From the NCBI GenBank assembly GCA_022592445.1, contig JABYQR010000038.1, forward strand, positions 1 to 64,000: a stretch of DNA of 64,000 nucleotides. The letters run 5' to 3'. A model generated the notes under the pieces. It was not told the origin of the DNA and searched no databases. It was given only the letters and a program-made list of their open reading frames with translations. Shown here piece by piece: positions 9,903 to 23,760 of this stretch. This DNA is from Cytidiella melzeri (Eukaryota > Basidiomycota > Agaricomycetes > Polyporales > Irpicaceae). Position numbers and translations under genes: made by a program. Every line of letters starts with the position of its first letter. Within the stretch, counting starts at the first letter, position 1.

Positions 9903-12900
9903 CTCCCTGCAAACATGAATGCTTAGGCCCTGATACCCTCGATCTTTGTACCGTAGATACTGTCAAAAATGTAGCGCGTTCAAAGAATTCATTTTTTCTA
10001 CCGGTTACAATTTGGGTATATGGAAAGAAAGTGCAGGTCAAAGCTCTGGTAGATTCAGGAGCCACAACCACGTTCATCAGTAAGTCAGTGGTTGAAAGTA
10101 ACAATCTGGTAACAAATCAACTGGCATCACTGTTTAACGTCATCAACGTCGACGGTACTCCCAATAAAGATGGTCAAATCACTCACTCAGTACGTGCATA
10201 CCTAGAAATAGGTTCGCACCGAGCAAGACAACACATGCTTGTTACTGATCTTGGTAGTAAACAAATGATTTTTGGGATGACCTTCTTACGCCGCCACAAT
10301 CCGGAGATAGATTGGGCAAATGGCGAGTGGAGATTTACCAGATGTCCTGAGCTCTGTGCCCCAAGAGCTCGGAAAAACATCACTGTAACTCAAGAAGAGA
10401 TTGATGAGCTTGAGTTACCTAAGGGACGTTTGGTGTCAGACAACCTGGACGGAATAGGAAGTGTTAACCCGGACAACCCTCACATCCACTGGATCGATTT
10501 AGACGATCCAGAAGACCAAGAAATAGCAGAAATAATCGCTGAACTTTCTGGAAAGGAAGATGAGGGCTTTGAGGACGGCTTTGACGAACAGGAGTCCGTC
10601 AATTGGAAGCCATTAGTACCAAAATATCTATGGGAATTTGGTGACGTCTTTTCAAAGAAAAAATCAGAACGCATGCCGTTACGCAAACTGTACGATCACG
10701 CGATCGAATTTGAGGAAGGTGCCTCCCTTCCCAAAGCGGCTAAACTATACCCGCTGTCTCCAATGGAAAAGAATTCTCTAGATCAATGGATCGAAGAGGA
10801 ACTCTGAAAGGGTTACATCTGCAAATCGAAAAGTCCGATTGCAGCACCTGTGTTCTTCGTCAAGAAGAAAGATGGCTCGTTGCGCCTTGTGCAAGACTAC
10901 CAAAAACTGAACGACATCACGGTGAAAAACCGGTACCCCATACCTTGCATCAACGATTTAATCAATTCGTTAAGCAAGGCTAAGGTCTTCTCAAAGATTA
11001 ATCTTAGATGGGGATACAATAACGTTCGCATCCGAAAGGGTGACGACTGGAAGACGGCGTTCATCACACACCGTGGTCTTTTCGAAGCCAAGGTGATGTA
11101 CTTCGGTTTCAGCAACGCACCTGCAACGTTCCAAGCCATGATGAATGAAATTCTGAGTGATTTGATCTTAGAAGGACATGTCATGGTGTATCTTGACAAC
11201 ATCCTCATCTTCACGGAAGACAAGAAGGAGAACCGTTGCATCACACAGGAAGTGCTCAAGCGTCTACGCGAGAACAATCTATTTGCCAAACCGGAAAAAT
11301 GCTTTTTTGAAAAAGATCGCATTGAGTACCTAGGCATGATCATTTCTCACGGGCATATCGAGATGGATCCAGCCAAACTCACCGGAGTTACTGAGTGGCC
11401 GCGACCTGAAAAGGTTAAGCAAGTCCAAGCCTTCTTAGGCTTTGCCAATTTCTATTGGTGTTTCATCAAGGACTTTGCTAAATATGCAAAACCGCTCACT
11501 ATTCTGACAAAGAAGGACCAATCCTGCATCTGGAAAGATGCTCAGGAACAGGCCTTCCAAAGTCTGAAAAGGGCTTTTACATCAGCACCCATTCTGAGGA
11601 TACCAGATGATGAAAATCCTTTCCGTCTGGAAACAGATGCTAGTGACTTTGCTACAGGAGCGGTATTATCACAACTGGACCCAGCTGACAGGCTGTGGCA
11701 TCCAGTAGCCTTCTACTCTAAATCACTCAATGTCCATGAACGTAATTATGAGATATACAATAAAGAGTTGTTGGCTATTATCCGCGCCCTAGAAGAGTAT
11801 TGTCAACATCTGGAGGGACATCCAATTACCGTAGAAATATGGTCGGATCACCAAAACCTGACATATTTCAGGAATGCCCAGAAGCTCACTCGGAGACAAG
11901 CGCGATGGGCGTTATACCTCACGCGATTCAATTTTGTGCTCCAGCACAAACCCGGAAAGACCATGCTTACCGCAGATCCTCTGTCCAGGAGGCCAGATCA
12001 TGAAGAGGGGGTAAATTCCGATAACAAGGACAAAATTCTCCTTAAACCCGAGTTTTTTGCTATCTCTGCTATTGAGAACTCTCATGACTCGCCTATCAAC
12101 GATGATGAAATCCTAAGACGGGTCAAGGAAGCACTCATGACGACGAAGTTACCAAGGACTATCAGCAGTTACTTAACTCTGGTCCTAGAGAGTTCAAGAA
12201 ATCACTAGAGGAATGGAATTGTGAGAACAGATTACTGCCTATACCGTGGAAAAGTCTACATCCCCAAAGATCAGAAATTAGATCTGAGACGCCAAATCAT
12301 CCAGATGCATCCAATCTACCTTCTGCCGGACATCCTGGCAGATGGAAAACGTATGAACTGATCTCGAGAAACTACTGGTGGCCAGGTTTAACCACTGATG
12401 TCAAGAAATACGTGACAGGCTGTGACACATGTCAGCGGATGAAGACTCGTCCGCAACAGCCTTATGGACCACTCATCCCTAATCCGGTTCCGGCCGAACC
12501 ATGGGATATCATGACTGTTGACTTGATTACTCAGTTACCGGAGTCTGATGGCTTCAATGCTATCTGCGTAGTCGTGGACCGCCTTACTAAAAGGGCGCAC
12601 TTCTTCCCTATTGTAAACGAGTTCTCGGCAAAAGATCTTGCAGCTCTACTCCATGAGAGAGTCTGGACCCTTCACGGGTTACCTTTGCAAATCATTTCCG
12701 ACCAGGTCCACAATTCGCAGCAGATTTATTCCAGGAATGGTGTAAAATGCTAGGGATAGAATCTACAATGACTACCGCATATCATCCACAACTGATGGTC
12801 AAACTGAACAGGTTAATCAAACACTCGAACAGTACCTGCGTTGTTACGTTGATCAACTACATGACGACTGGGCTAGATTGCTCAGCTCAGCTGAGTTTGC

Positions 12901-13582
12901 ATACAACAATGCAGCGCACGAGGGAACTAAGCACTCGCCTTTCTACCTCGAATACGGCAGACACCCTAGAGCTGGTCCAACGCTCACTAAGGACCTGAAA
13001 AGGTCTGACATGAATGACATCATGTGGAACCGCTTGCAAGCTCAAGAGCCTGCTAAAGCGGCGTTACAACTTGTGGCTGAACACATGAAATGGTACTATG
13101 ACAAGCACATTCAGAAGGTTCCCTTCAACAAAGGCGATCAGGTCATGCTAGATCTGAGAGACTACCAAAAATCTGGACATAAGCTGTCAGCCAAGTACTA
13201 TGGCCCATTCAAGATTGCTGAAAAGCTTTCGCCGGTCACATTCAGACTGGAATGGCCCGAACGTTCACCAAGGATACATCCTGTATTCCATGCAAGCAAG
13301 TTGGTACCGTATAATGAACCTGAATTCAAAGGCCAAAAGCTGGAGATGCCTCCGCCAGATATCATCAACAGAGAAGAAGAATACAAAGTCGAGAAGATTC
13401 TCAAGTCAAGACGTACAGGTCGTGCCAAAAAGCTTCAGTATTACATACGCTGGAAAGGCTACGGACCGAACAACGACACGTGGGAACCTGTAGAAAACAT
13501 CACACACGCTCAAGAAGCGATCAAGAAATTCTACGACGATCATCCCCGAGCTATTCGCTCAGCTACAATCTACTGTGTATAA
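9899..13582 (+). pseudogene. Gypsy pol with chromodomain (copy 1)
   Basis: In order: aspartic protease (ALVDSGATTTF, about 10040), RT (PYF-like block SFSNAPATFQ as FGFSNAPATFQ, about 11105; YLDN at about 11190 where YxDD is usual), RNase H (LETDASDFATGAVL, about 11630), integrase with HHCC zinc region and CDTCQRMK (about 12420), TVDLI with the first catalytic Asp, and a C-terminal chromodomain (about 13380-13530; YYIRWKGYG, TWEPVENI). Damage: TGA at 10805-10807 (CGA in copy 2), Asp to Asn in RT motif A (KINLRWG; KIDLRWG in copy 2), 1-nt losses near 12138 and 12703, and further shifts in the integrase. Chromodomains steer integration to heterochromatin in this group. Confidence 0.9.
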
Positions 13583-13820
13583 AGTCTTGAACAACACACC
13601 AAGGATCATCCACGATCCAATGACGCAACCAAGGAGGGTACGGACTAGACCACCATCAGCCAATGAGGTGATAGCCCCGTCAGGGACGTTGGTAGAAGCC
13701 GCTAGAGTCACTCGGAACTGCTTAGGCACCCTCTTGACAATGGTGAAAAAAGTGGACTCAATGACCAAGGTGTTCGTTCAAAACTCTTTGCACGGAGTTC
13801 AAAGCAAGAAGGAGGGGTAA

Positions 13821-14545
13821 TGTCACAGATTTTCAATGTTTCTACAAGACTTGCCTTACCAGGCAACGGTATTATTGGGAATATTTAGGCGCTTATTAGG
13901 CGCTTATCCAGCACTTATACGGCGTCTATTTAGGCGCTTATCCAGCGCTTATCTGGCGCTTATCAGGCACTTATTCCGGCGCTTATTCTCAGTGCCTATC
14001 AATTGATGCGCTGATGCGCCTCCTGTCTCTGATGCACTGATGCGCTCCTTTCCTTATCTGTGTATCACATGATAGAACTCTCTGGAACCTTGTGGAACAT
14101 GCTGGAACTATGATGTCATAGTATAGAACATTCCATTAGATGATGTCATAGTTCTTAGAACCTTCTGGAAAAGTCTAGCCTTGTCTTAGAACAAGCTAGA
14201 ACAAGTCTAGCCTTGGAGCTGGGTCATGGGGTCAGGTCATGGGGACAATTGCTATTGGTTGATTATTGAAGTGGCACCACTAATGCATAGGGCATGCTTA
14301 GTAAGGTAGATTACTTCGCTTACTCATGTAGGTATTAGGGGTCTTAGGGTAGTACCTGGGGTCCTCCCCTTCATGTATATATAGAGGCACTCCTGAGGGC
14401 ATATCCCCTCAGTCTTATCCACTCTGTTGATAAAGGACTACTCTGTACTCTCCAGCACTTCGCTCACCACACCTCTTACTCTCTATATCACTATCTCCCC
14501 CTCAAGTTTATCACTTATCTGGTGAGTGTAACCTTAACTGTTACA
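13821..14545 (+). repeat. Gypsy LTR, 3' end of copy 1 (725 bp)
   Basis: It starts TGTCACAGAT directly after a purine tract (AAGGAGGGGTAA) and ends CTGTTACA. It contains a TATA-like stretch (TATATATAGAGG near 14376) and a cluster of 11-13-bp repeats with the core GCGCTTAT at about 13887-13988. The two LTRs of the minus-strand element are its relatives. Confidence 0.9.
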
Positions 14546-15159
14546 GCATCGTCGGTGGCGATGTATGTCTCTACTACGTCTAAGTTATTGTATTTGTCTC
14601 TTAGGTGCTCACAAGTGCCGGTCTAAGGCTTATTAAAGAGGTTTCTTTGTTGGAAAAGCTTGGTTTGCAAGCGTGGGAATTCTGTCGACAGTGATGGTAA
14701 GAGTCAAGCAGTGTCCCCGACGAACAGCTTAGAATTGACCGCACCTGTATGAGACTCGCTAGTGGCTTGTTTCTCGGCATTTTTTTAAAGACCGCAGCAC
14801 TCTTAGACACCTGTAAGAGCGAGGTAGAGTTACCAAGATGTAGCATGGTCGTTCGTGCTAGTGAGAGCGATTCAAGTTGTTGCTGCGCCCAAGCGGGGCT
14901 CCACAAAGCGCCGACGTCGACGCACCTATGTTTCGAACGATGGCATGAGTAGCTGTGCCCTGCTCTCTCTGGCAGTGTGTACGACACTGTGTACGACGAG
15001 CGAGGAGGTTTGCACTGATGTGAACGCTAATATGACTCGCTCGGTGGACTACCTGATTACAGCTAGATCTCATATCGATCACATTTCACATTTTCCCGCT
15101 GCTTGTCTTTCCCCCTCACGTCCTCCCCTCACGACTCCCATCCACGCCAGACGACAACA
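14546..15159. other. Intergenic; upstream region of MPK1
   Basis: No gene seen. The last 80 nt before the MPK1 ATG are pyrimidine-rich (TCTTTCCCCCTCACGTCC), as is common in fungal promoters and leaders. Confidence 0.5.
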
Positions 15160-16985
<1,826 letters not shown>

Positions 16986-17303
16986 GATTGCATGTCTGGA
17001 GAGTAGCTGGAGCCACCAGAACTGCCATAGCTGAAGGAATAGAAAAGTGGACACCCAATACCGGAGGCTTTTTGGTTACTGTTATATAAGTTATTTGAGC
17101 AATGTTGTGTGTTGCGCTGCCATTGAGATTATTTGTAACCTCCTCTGTCCGAGGCTTGGGCTCGAATATTCAAAGAGTAGCTCGGGGAACGCCACTATCA
17201 ATCATCATCGAGTTTCTCTTCATTCCCAACGCTTAAGGGAGAGTCTACCTCACCAATAACGACGCTCGCCACTACTACTAACATCCTTCGAGCACAACAC
17301 CCA
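16986..17303. other. Intergenic between MPK1 and the DUF952 gene
   Basis: About 318 nt holding the MPK1 3' UTR and the promoter of the next gene. Nothing else seen. Confidence 0.5.
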
Positions 17304-17756
17304 ATGTCCTCCCCAACAACAAAGCAAGAGCTCCCTACCTACATCTACAAACTAATCCCACACACGACACCCCCTCCCCTCCCTCCCCATCCTCTCCCAC
17401 CATCCCTACCCGTCAGCGACCTCGACAGCTCATCCGGGTTCATTCACCTCTCCACCGCCCCACAGCTGCTCGGCACGCTCGTCCACTTCTTCAAAGACGA
17501 CCCGAGGGTGTACGTCCTCCGGATCCCGTACGCGTCAGTGGAGAAGGACGTGCGGTGGGAGGATCCAAAGGGGGAGGTGTGTGGCGATCGACCGGGGGAG
17601 GGGATGTTCCCGCATTTGTACAATGGGTTGAGGTTGGGAGAGAAGGAGGTGGATGGGGCGGTGTGTTGGGAGCGGGAGAGAGGGGAGCTCGAGGGTAGGA
17701 AGGGGTGGGAGGAGGTTGTGAAGAGAGCGGAGGAGGAGCGGTGGCTGGTGTACTAG
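17304..17756 (+). CDS. DUF952 family protein
   Basis: A 150-residue intronless protein. After a Pro-rich stretch (about residues 20-36) it has FIHLSTAPQLLGTLVHFF, then VLRIPYASVEKDVRWEDPKG, FPHLYNGLRLGEKEV and CWERERG, the characteristic blocks of the DUF952 family (small soluble proteins of about 100-120 residues; catalytic role not established). The insert between the N-terminal YKLIP and FIHLS is longer than in bacterial members. Its gene follows MPK1 in the same direction and converges on BUD4. No signal peptide or membrane segment is seen. The family call is firm; the function is unknown. Confidence 0.85.
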   Translation: MSSPTTKQELPTYIYKLIPHTTPPPLPPHPLPPSLPVSDLDSSSGFIHLSTAPQLLGTLVHFFKDDPRVYVLRIPYASVEKDVRWEDPKGEVCGDRPGEGMFPHLYNGLRLGEKEVDGAVCWERERGELEGRKGWEEVVKRAEEERWLVY

Positions 17757-18108
17757 ATCTAGCAGCCAGAGGCGAGTCGATATGCTGAGATGAACCTTTT
17801 TTTTGCATTGTGTAACCGAAAATGAAGAACGTATACTACAGATACATTCGAGGTGCTGATGAGAAGATTGCGGCGAAAGCTGGTGTACGTGCATTGAGAA
17901 CCGAATCAATCGAAACGAGTCAAGCGGTGAGAAATTGCATAGCATGGCGACGATACGACAGGGAGGAGAAAGGGAGAGAGATTGAGGAGGAATTGTAGGG
18001 TACAGCTGACTGCATGATTGAGAACGTTTAAGGCAAACGATCAGAAAGACGGCGATGCGAGAGTCTGTATAAATACACAAGAGAAAAACAGAGCGTGCAG
18101 TAGGGGCG
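17757..18108. other. Convergent 3' intergenic region
   Basis: About 352 nt between the stop of the DUF952 gene and the stop of BUD4 on the opposite strand. No further gene seen. Confidence 0.5.
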
Positions 18109-21100
18109 TTAGCCTTGTCGTGACTTCGCGGCTCGTCGCGGTTGCGGAGCGGCTAACGGTGAAATGGCACGCGTCAGCTCGGTGGGCGGGGAAGAAATGG
18201 GCGCAGGTGCCTCTTGCGGCTGTGGAAGAGACCCAGAACGCCGCTTCTGGAGCTCCTCCAGACGTTGCCAAGCAACTTCTGCCCACAATGGGCTTGGATT
18301 TATTTTACCCACAAGTGTGCGTAGCACCTCCAACCTAGAAAGCCCAATTGTCTAATTAGCTGTGAGAAGGAACGGCAGCGACTCAAGAACGCACCATCTA
18401 GCCTTCTCTTCATTTGTATCGGCGTAGAACGTGATTTCTTGTTTATTGGAGAAGATCAACCTGAAGGACCTCTCCATCCCAGACGGTCCATCGTGTTCAA
18501 CATATCGACTGCTCCTTGCCGATAGGCCAGAATCTGGGCTGCGAACGTCCACACTCGGCTCTTGGTCGTCCTGAACAGCAACAGCCTTCTTCAGATCGAT
18601 GGTTGCTATCGCCTTCTTCGTGACATCGTTGTAGGCGATCATGCTGCCACCCATAATTCGTATATGTCGTCGACGCCACGACTGAAAGGGATAATCAGGT
18701 CTAGACTCATGCGTATACAAAAGCAAGAGCATACCGTGCAGTCGCCGCCGTTCTGCGTCAAGGTGCCTTCATAAAAAGTCTCTTTATGCCAACGTGCCGT
18801 TTCGAGACCACGGTGACATGCCTCGAGGCTTTGTGGAAGCGTTTCTGGAGGTATACCGGCCAAAGGAGGAAGCCGGAAAAACTGCATGACGAGCTCGCCC
18901 ACTTGTAAAGACTGCGGCTCCGACGACGCACGAGTTTTTCTTCCAAGCAATGGGAAGGAAGTCTCAAACAGGCGCGTATCACACCTCTTGGCAATGTCAT
19001 CAAAGGCAACAAAAGCCAGCGCCAGTGTGCCTTCACTGGTCAGATAGCGTGCCAAATTCTCTTGTAGCTTATGAGGCGGGGGCTTCTGAAACACGGGCGA
19101 CGATAGTGCTTTTGCGGCTTTCTTTTGCCCTCCTCCCCAGAATTTGAAGCCACCCTTGGCTGCAGGCGGAGACGGGATCTTCGTGGACGGCGGGCGTGAT
19201 GGCGGGGAGTTGGCCTTGAACTGGTCCTTGATGTGCTGATCCAGCCGTACCTTGATAGTCAAGGAGAATTCGAGTTTGCTTTGTTCAAGTCTAGAACCCA
19301 GGATATCAGTACCTGAAGCTAACGGAGTGTGACAAGGCCTACATCTCAAACTCTTGATCGATACGGCAGTCTTGCCTAAGGCGTACGGCAGGTGTGGTCA
19401 CGTAGTGAACACCATTGTTCAATGTGCATGTGATTGCAGTCTCTTGCTCCGGGAAAGGAATGATCAGATTCTTTACGCCCAGTACTATCAAGACGATCAA
19501 TCTCTCGAACAATCTTATCACATCCGCATAAACAGCACCTTTGACGAAGATCTTGGCATACGCTTTGCCAGATTTATCTTTCGCGCGTAGCTCTTTGATT
19601 TGCTTTGCATACTCGTTCTGTCACCACAAAGGTCAATGAAAGCCGTTTTCGAGCTGAGGCACAGATACTAACCATATCTGAGGGACGACGCACGGTCCGC
19701 CACGCTTTGCCTGCATCGACGTCTCCAGCAGAGTCCATATGTGAGACCTTATCCCCTTCCGCTATAGCATATATAGTCTCAGGCCGCTCGCGAACGTGAT
19801 ATTTCTGAAAGAGATAATGAGCACACATGTTGTACACGCATAGGTGCCCTCTATAAAGCGATTAAAAGACACCCACTGTTGAGCTTGAGCCTTTGAGCTT
19901 TCGCAGTTCACGATCAATACTGTCAGCCAAAGGATCTTCCTCTTCATCAATACCCAAAGAGTCTAACAGGCCACCACTTGAACCCGCCATCAGCGTATCG
20001 GCTCTCTTCCTTGTACCGCGACTCTCGAGAGCTTCCCCAGCATCCCCTGTACTCTTGCTTCGTCGTCTGGCGGGTCGCTTTATAGATATGCGTCGGAGGG
20101 GAGGCGTGAAGAACTCGACGCTTGTGTCCGCATCCATTGAAACATCCTCTGGCTCTTCCTCTTCCTTTCGACGCTGCTTCATCGCCTTGATCAGCTGCTC
20201 GCGTGTACGAATGGCGTCCTTCGCATGTGTCTGAGGACTCGTCGGGCGAACGGGAAGCGTGCCAGTAGGCTCCGGGCTCAAGAAAGCAGCCTGAAGCAGG
20301 GACTCGGGTCGTCCTCCAGAAAGGCCATCACGACCACTGGCCTCAGGAACAGCATCCATCGGGGCATCGTAGTCGTGTGGCCCACTGACGTCCATGGGAA
20401 TGGCGTGGTTAGACTCGTCAGCTTCTCCCTCAATCGGCGTGGGTACACTAGCAGGTACAGTGAACCGTCCGGCTTGTATACCTTCAGTGACCGCCTCAAT
20501 TTTCAGCCCAACGACACCCTTCCCATCGGGTGCCAATGTCGCTTCACCAGCGACGTCAGCCATTAACCGATCTAAAGCGCTCTTCATATCGCTGAGATTT
20601 GCCAAGCTTGAGCATTGTGCGTTAGCCACATCATCGTCGCTGCGCGAACGCGAGAGCAGCGAAGGTCGAGGAGGGCCACTCAGCTGAGAGTCAGAGCCGA
20701 GAGACACCACTCCATCGTGGGTCGGCTCGCGTGCAAGCTTAGGCGGAGGAATACGCTTCGGCGCCAGTCGTAAAGAGGTAGGTGTGTTCGCTCTGGTGTG
20801 AGTCGGTGAGTCGACCGCGCGCTTGAGTTGCAATTGAGAGTCAGACTCCGGCAGCCTCTCACTAGCAGAGTCTCTCAAGGGACTACTCTGCTCCTCTAGC
20901 TTCTTCTGAACCGCCTCACGTGTGACACGGGGGCTTCTTCCGCTTGGACTCCCGTTGGCGTCGCCGACAACACTGCCTGAGCTGCCCTTCGACAGACCCG
21001 CTCTTACGAGGGGTGAGCCGTTTCGAGACGGGGGAGACCTCGCGAATGGGGAGCCCCCGAATGGGGAACGCTGATTAGGCGATATAGTGCGGGGATTGTC

Positions 21101-22856
21101 GATCAAGGGAGACGATTTGGTAGGAGTTGAGACTCGCCCGTCTTTGGAAGAATTGGGGTGGGATGTGAACATGAACGGATGGTTTGATGGAGACGTAGGC
21201 GGTGTAGATGTGGCAGGGAGGCCATGGCTCTCTTCAGTACTAGAGCGTGGTCCTGATTCGTCAATCTCGAAATTGAGGCCGGACAACGAGACTTCCGAGT
21301 TTCCAATAGAAAAATTGGCCGACTCCTCGAGCGAACGATTCGTTGAGTCGATTCCCATCTCGATCGGGCGAGACATGTCCCTGAGCTGTGGATATGAGAA
21401 AGGATCTACATGATCGAGCGAGGTGGCTGTGGAGTCGCGTGAGTTACAATTGACTGGGTAAAGCGTTTCAACACGTACACGGAGTCGAGAAACCCTTTGG
21501 AAAATCGAGCGCGAATCGAGGAATGAGGCTCTCGGTGGTTGTGCGACTGTGCGAATGAGCGGTATGCGGCTTAGCTGGAGATGGCGATGGAGGCATCTGT
21601 TGTAGATCTCCGTCCATACCCAAACGTTCGTGCTCTTTCTGCGCCTTAAGTCGTTCAGAATGAGTGGATCGACCGAGTGGTACATGGGACCCAGGCGACG
21701 TAGACATTATGGGAGTTCCTTCGCGAGACTGACTTGGGGTTGATGTCGCTGGGTGAATGGGGAGGGAAATTGTAACAGGTTCAGATTGCAATTCGTCCTT
21801 GTGATGCTGGTGAGCAGCCGCAAGTCGCTCTGAGTGATGAGATCTTCCATATGGCACACCATTCTCCGTGTCAAGATCATCAGGTAGCGCCTGCTCGTCG
21901 TGAGGAGGTGTGCGAGGCCTGGCATCCTCCAGCATGGAGTCGACGAGGCCAGTGATGCTGTCCTCACCAACTTGAAAGCTATCGAAACTCTCCTCGATAT
22001 CTGCATTGTGCACACCCAGAGGGCCGCGTGAGCCTTCGTACTCCCGGTCGCCATCTTGCGGGTGGCCGTCAAGGTGCATAGGGTCGTTATGATCGTAGTT
22101 TTCGTCGTCGTCAGTCACCCAGTCGAAGGGGTTTGAATTGTCCTCATCAACGTCAAACTCCAACACATCGCACTTCTCGTCGAAGGTGACAGTCTTCCGA
22201 CGTGAGTGTCTTCGCGTCATACGCGGGCCGTGAAGTCGCTTTGATACCAGCGATGGGCGACTGGGAGACTGGCCGCGGTGAGGAGAAGCTCGACCAAACC
22301 ATTCCTTCGGCGGAGGGGGAGGCGCAAGCTCGCTGTCCGACTCCGTCTGGTCCGTCTGCGGTGACTGTTCGCGAGCATGTGGCTGCGTAGAGTGGTGCTG
22401 CCGCGTCTCCTGGGAGACGCGTCGAGGCTTCTCTGCAGCTGCTCTACCCGACTTGAACAAGCTGTTCGTGACTGGCCGCTTCTGTCCCAAGAGTTCAGAA
22501 ACGTGTGACTGCCGACGCTTTCTCACCGCTGGGTTCTCATTCTCCGCCTGGTCGGACATCGAGTGGGTTCGAGGCCTCTTCTCACCACTGACTCTGCGCA
22601 TTGGAGAACCATAGAATGCGGCAGGCTTGGCGGAAAGTTGGGACAAGACGAAGGGGGAATTGCTGACACGTGCACCATCTGCCAGATTCCGCACCGACCG
22701 TCGCCGCGAGGGAGTGAGGACGGGCGCAATACGGTCGTCACCTTCAGGCTGCGGGGAGTCTCGTTTGGTAATGCGGAGGGGGGTGGTCGTTTGAGGTTTC
22801 CAGTCTTTCGTGGCGTTTGAGGGAGCGCGGTCGCGGGGTTGCGCCATTGAGCTCAT
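18109..22856 (-). CDS. BUD4: Bud4/anillin-like septum-site protein with C-terminal PH domain
   Basis: Scaffold at the bud neck or septum that links septins and the actomyosin ring. Eight exons on the minus strand give 1433 residues: 22856-21481, 21380-19877, 19804-19673, 19617-19539, 19484-19343, 19290-18735, 18681-18395, 18334-18109. The N-terminal ~950 residues are disordered, Ser/Pro-rich and basic, with repeated RSTHSERL-type motifs. Then come WRTVRRPSDMNEYAKQIKEL, a C2/anillin-like region (FVKVLGVKNLIIPF; CTLNNGVHYVTTP; LEFSLTIKVRLDQ) and a PH domain (EGTLTQNGGDC; WRRRHIRIMGGSMIAYN; FRLIFSNKQEITFYAD; ARWLEVLRTLVGKI). This order is that of fungal Bud4. The last short exon completes the final PH helix, which the unspliced frame lacks. 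The first intron boundary is the least certain. Confidence 0.9.
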
Positions 22857-23760
22857 TGCCTAACACAATGAACACGAGAGTCGCGGCGGCGAGATGAGGG
22901 TGAGATTTGAGACGAGGGTTAAGGAGCAAGTTCAACATGAGATTGCAGATCAACGGGAACGCGGGCTCCACGTGATCGCGTCGAAATTCAGGTTAGGGTC
23001 TGTTGAACATGAAGTCGCTATGCCATGGACTCTTCGTGACTACTTACCACTACATGAGTACCGCCAGTACTACATAGCCAGTGGTAATCTTTCCCGACAG
23101 GAATCCATCGCTGAGGTATGTCTCGTAGGCATGGCATGCCGCATCCATTTCATCCTGGCACTCCCGGAACTCTTCACTCTTTGTTCGGTGCTGCAACGCA
23201 AACCAAGCAATGGTTCAAAATCTCGGACCTGAGGCTGCCAAGGCAGTTGTCATCTAAAGCACCCTCTGACATGTCCTTGCCAATTGTGATATACTGCTGC
23301 AACACCGAGTAGGAGTCATGAGTTTGAACTTTGCGAAGCGTTCGCTATCCTGGCCATGGGAGAGCACCATCGCAACCTATGGGGACTCAGTGCCTGCTAA
23401 AACCTGTTTTCAAGTTAGGCACCTTGACGTTCGCACAACCAGCTATACTAGGTGCTTCTGGCCGTTCGTAAGGTGTCTTAGTAGTTATGCGAGTCCTTGC
23501 CAGTCAGTATTGTAGAAAGGTACATATATCGAATTTAACATTTTCCTGTCATTTAATGCGTGTGACGCTTTCCGTCACGTTTATCTATTCGCTGTCACGA
23601 TTCAGACGGTACTAACTTCAAGCTTAAGTTGAACTTCTTCAACGTGTTGCTCGTACGTGCGAACTCTTGGTGGTACGTGTGCTTGAAATCTATAGGACCG
23701 TGACTGACGAAGAACCGCAGTATAGACAGTAAACCCTACAAGGACAATTGGCCTTGCCCC
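22857..23760. other. Divergent promoter region between BUD4 and the F-box gene
   Basis: About 900 nt between two divergently transcribed starts. No ORF with family support. It should hold both promoters; no specific element could be named. Confidence 0.5.

Larger units (their letters stand above)
9001..14545 (+). mobile_element. 5'-truncated Ty3/gypsy chromovirus, copy 1
   Basis: It contains partial gag, pol (protease, RT, RNase H, integrase with chromodomain) and one terminal LTR (13821-14545). It matches the full-length minus-strand copy at 43768-53768 throughout. The 5' LTR, leader, upstream ORF and first ~190 gag residues are missing. The left junction with the copia fragment shows no duplication, so truncation by recombination or deletion is likely. 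Several stops and frameshifts make it non-autonomous. Confidence 0.9.

Noticed and set aside
13575..13820. 81-codon ORF after the gypsy chromodomain in copy 1
   Set aside because: It overlaps the pol stop, and the matching region of copy 2 has lost the frame. It is most likely a remnant of the pol C-terminus or 3' leader.
18352..18394. Early stop of BUD4 at 18352
   Set aside because: Reading through the donor gives a short unrelated tail. Splicing to 18334 gives LEVLRTLVGKI, the expected final PH helix, and makes the total a whole number of codons.
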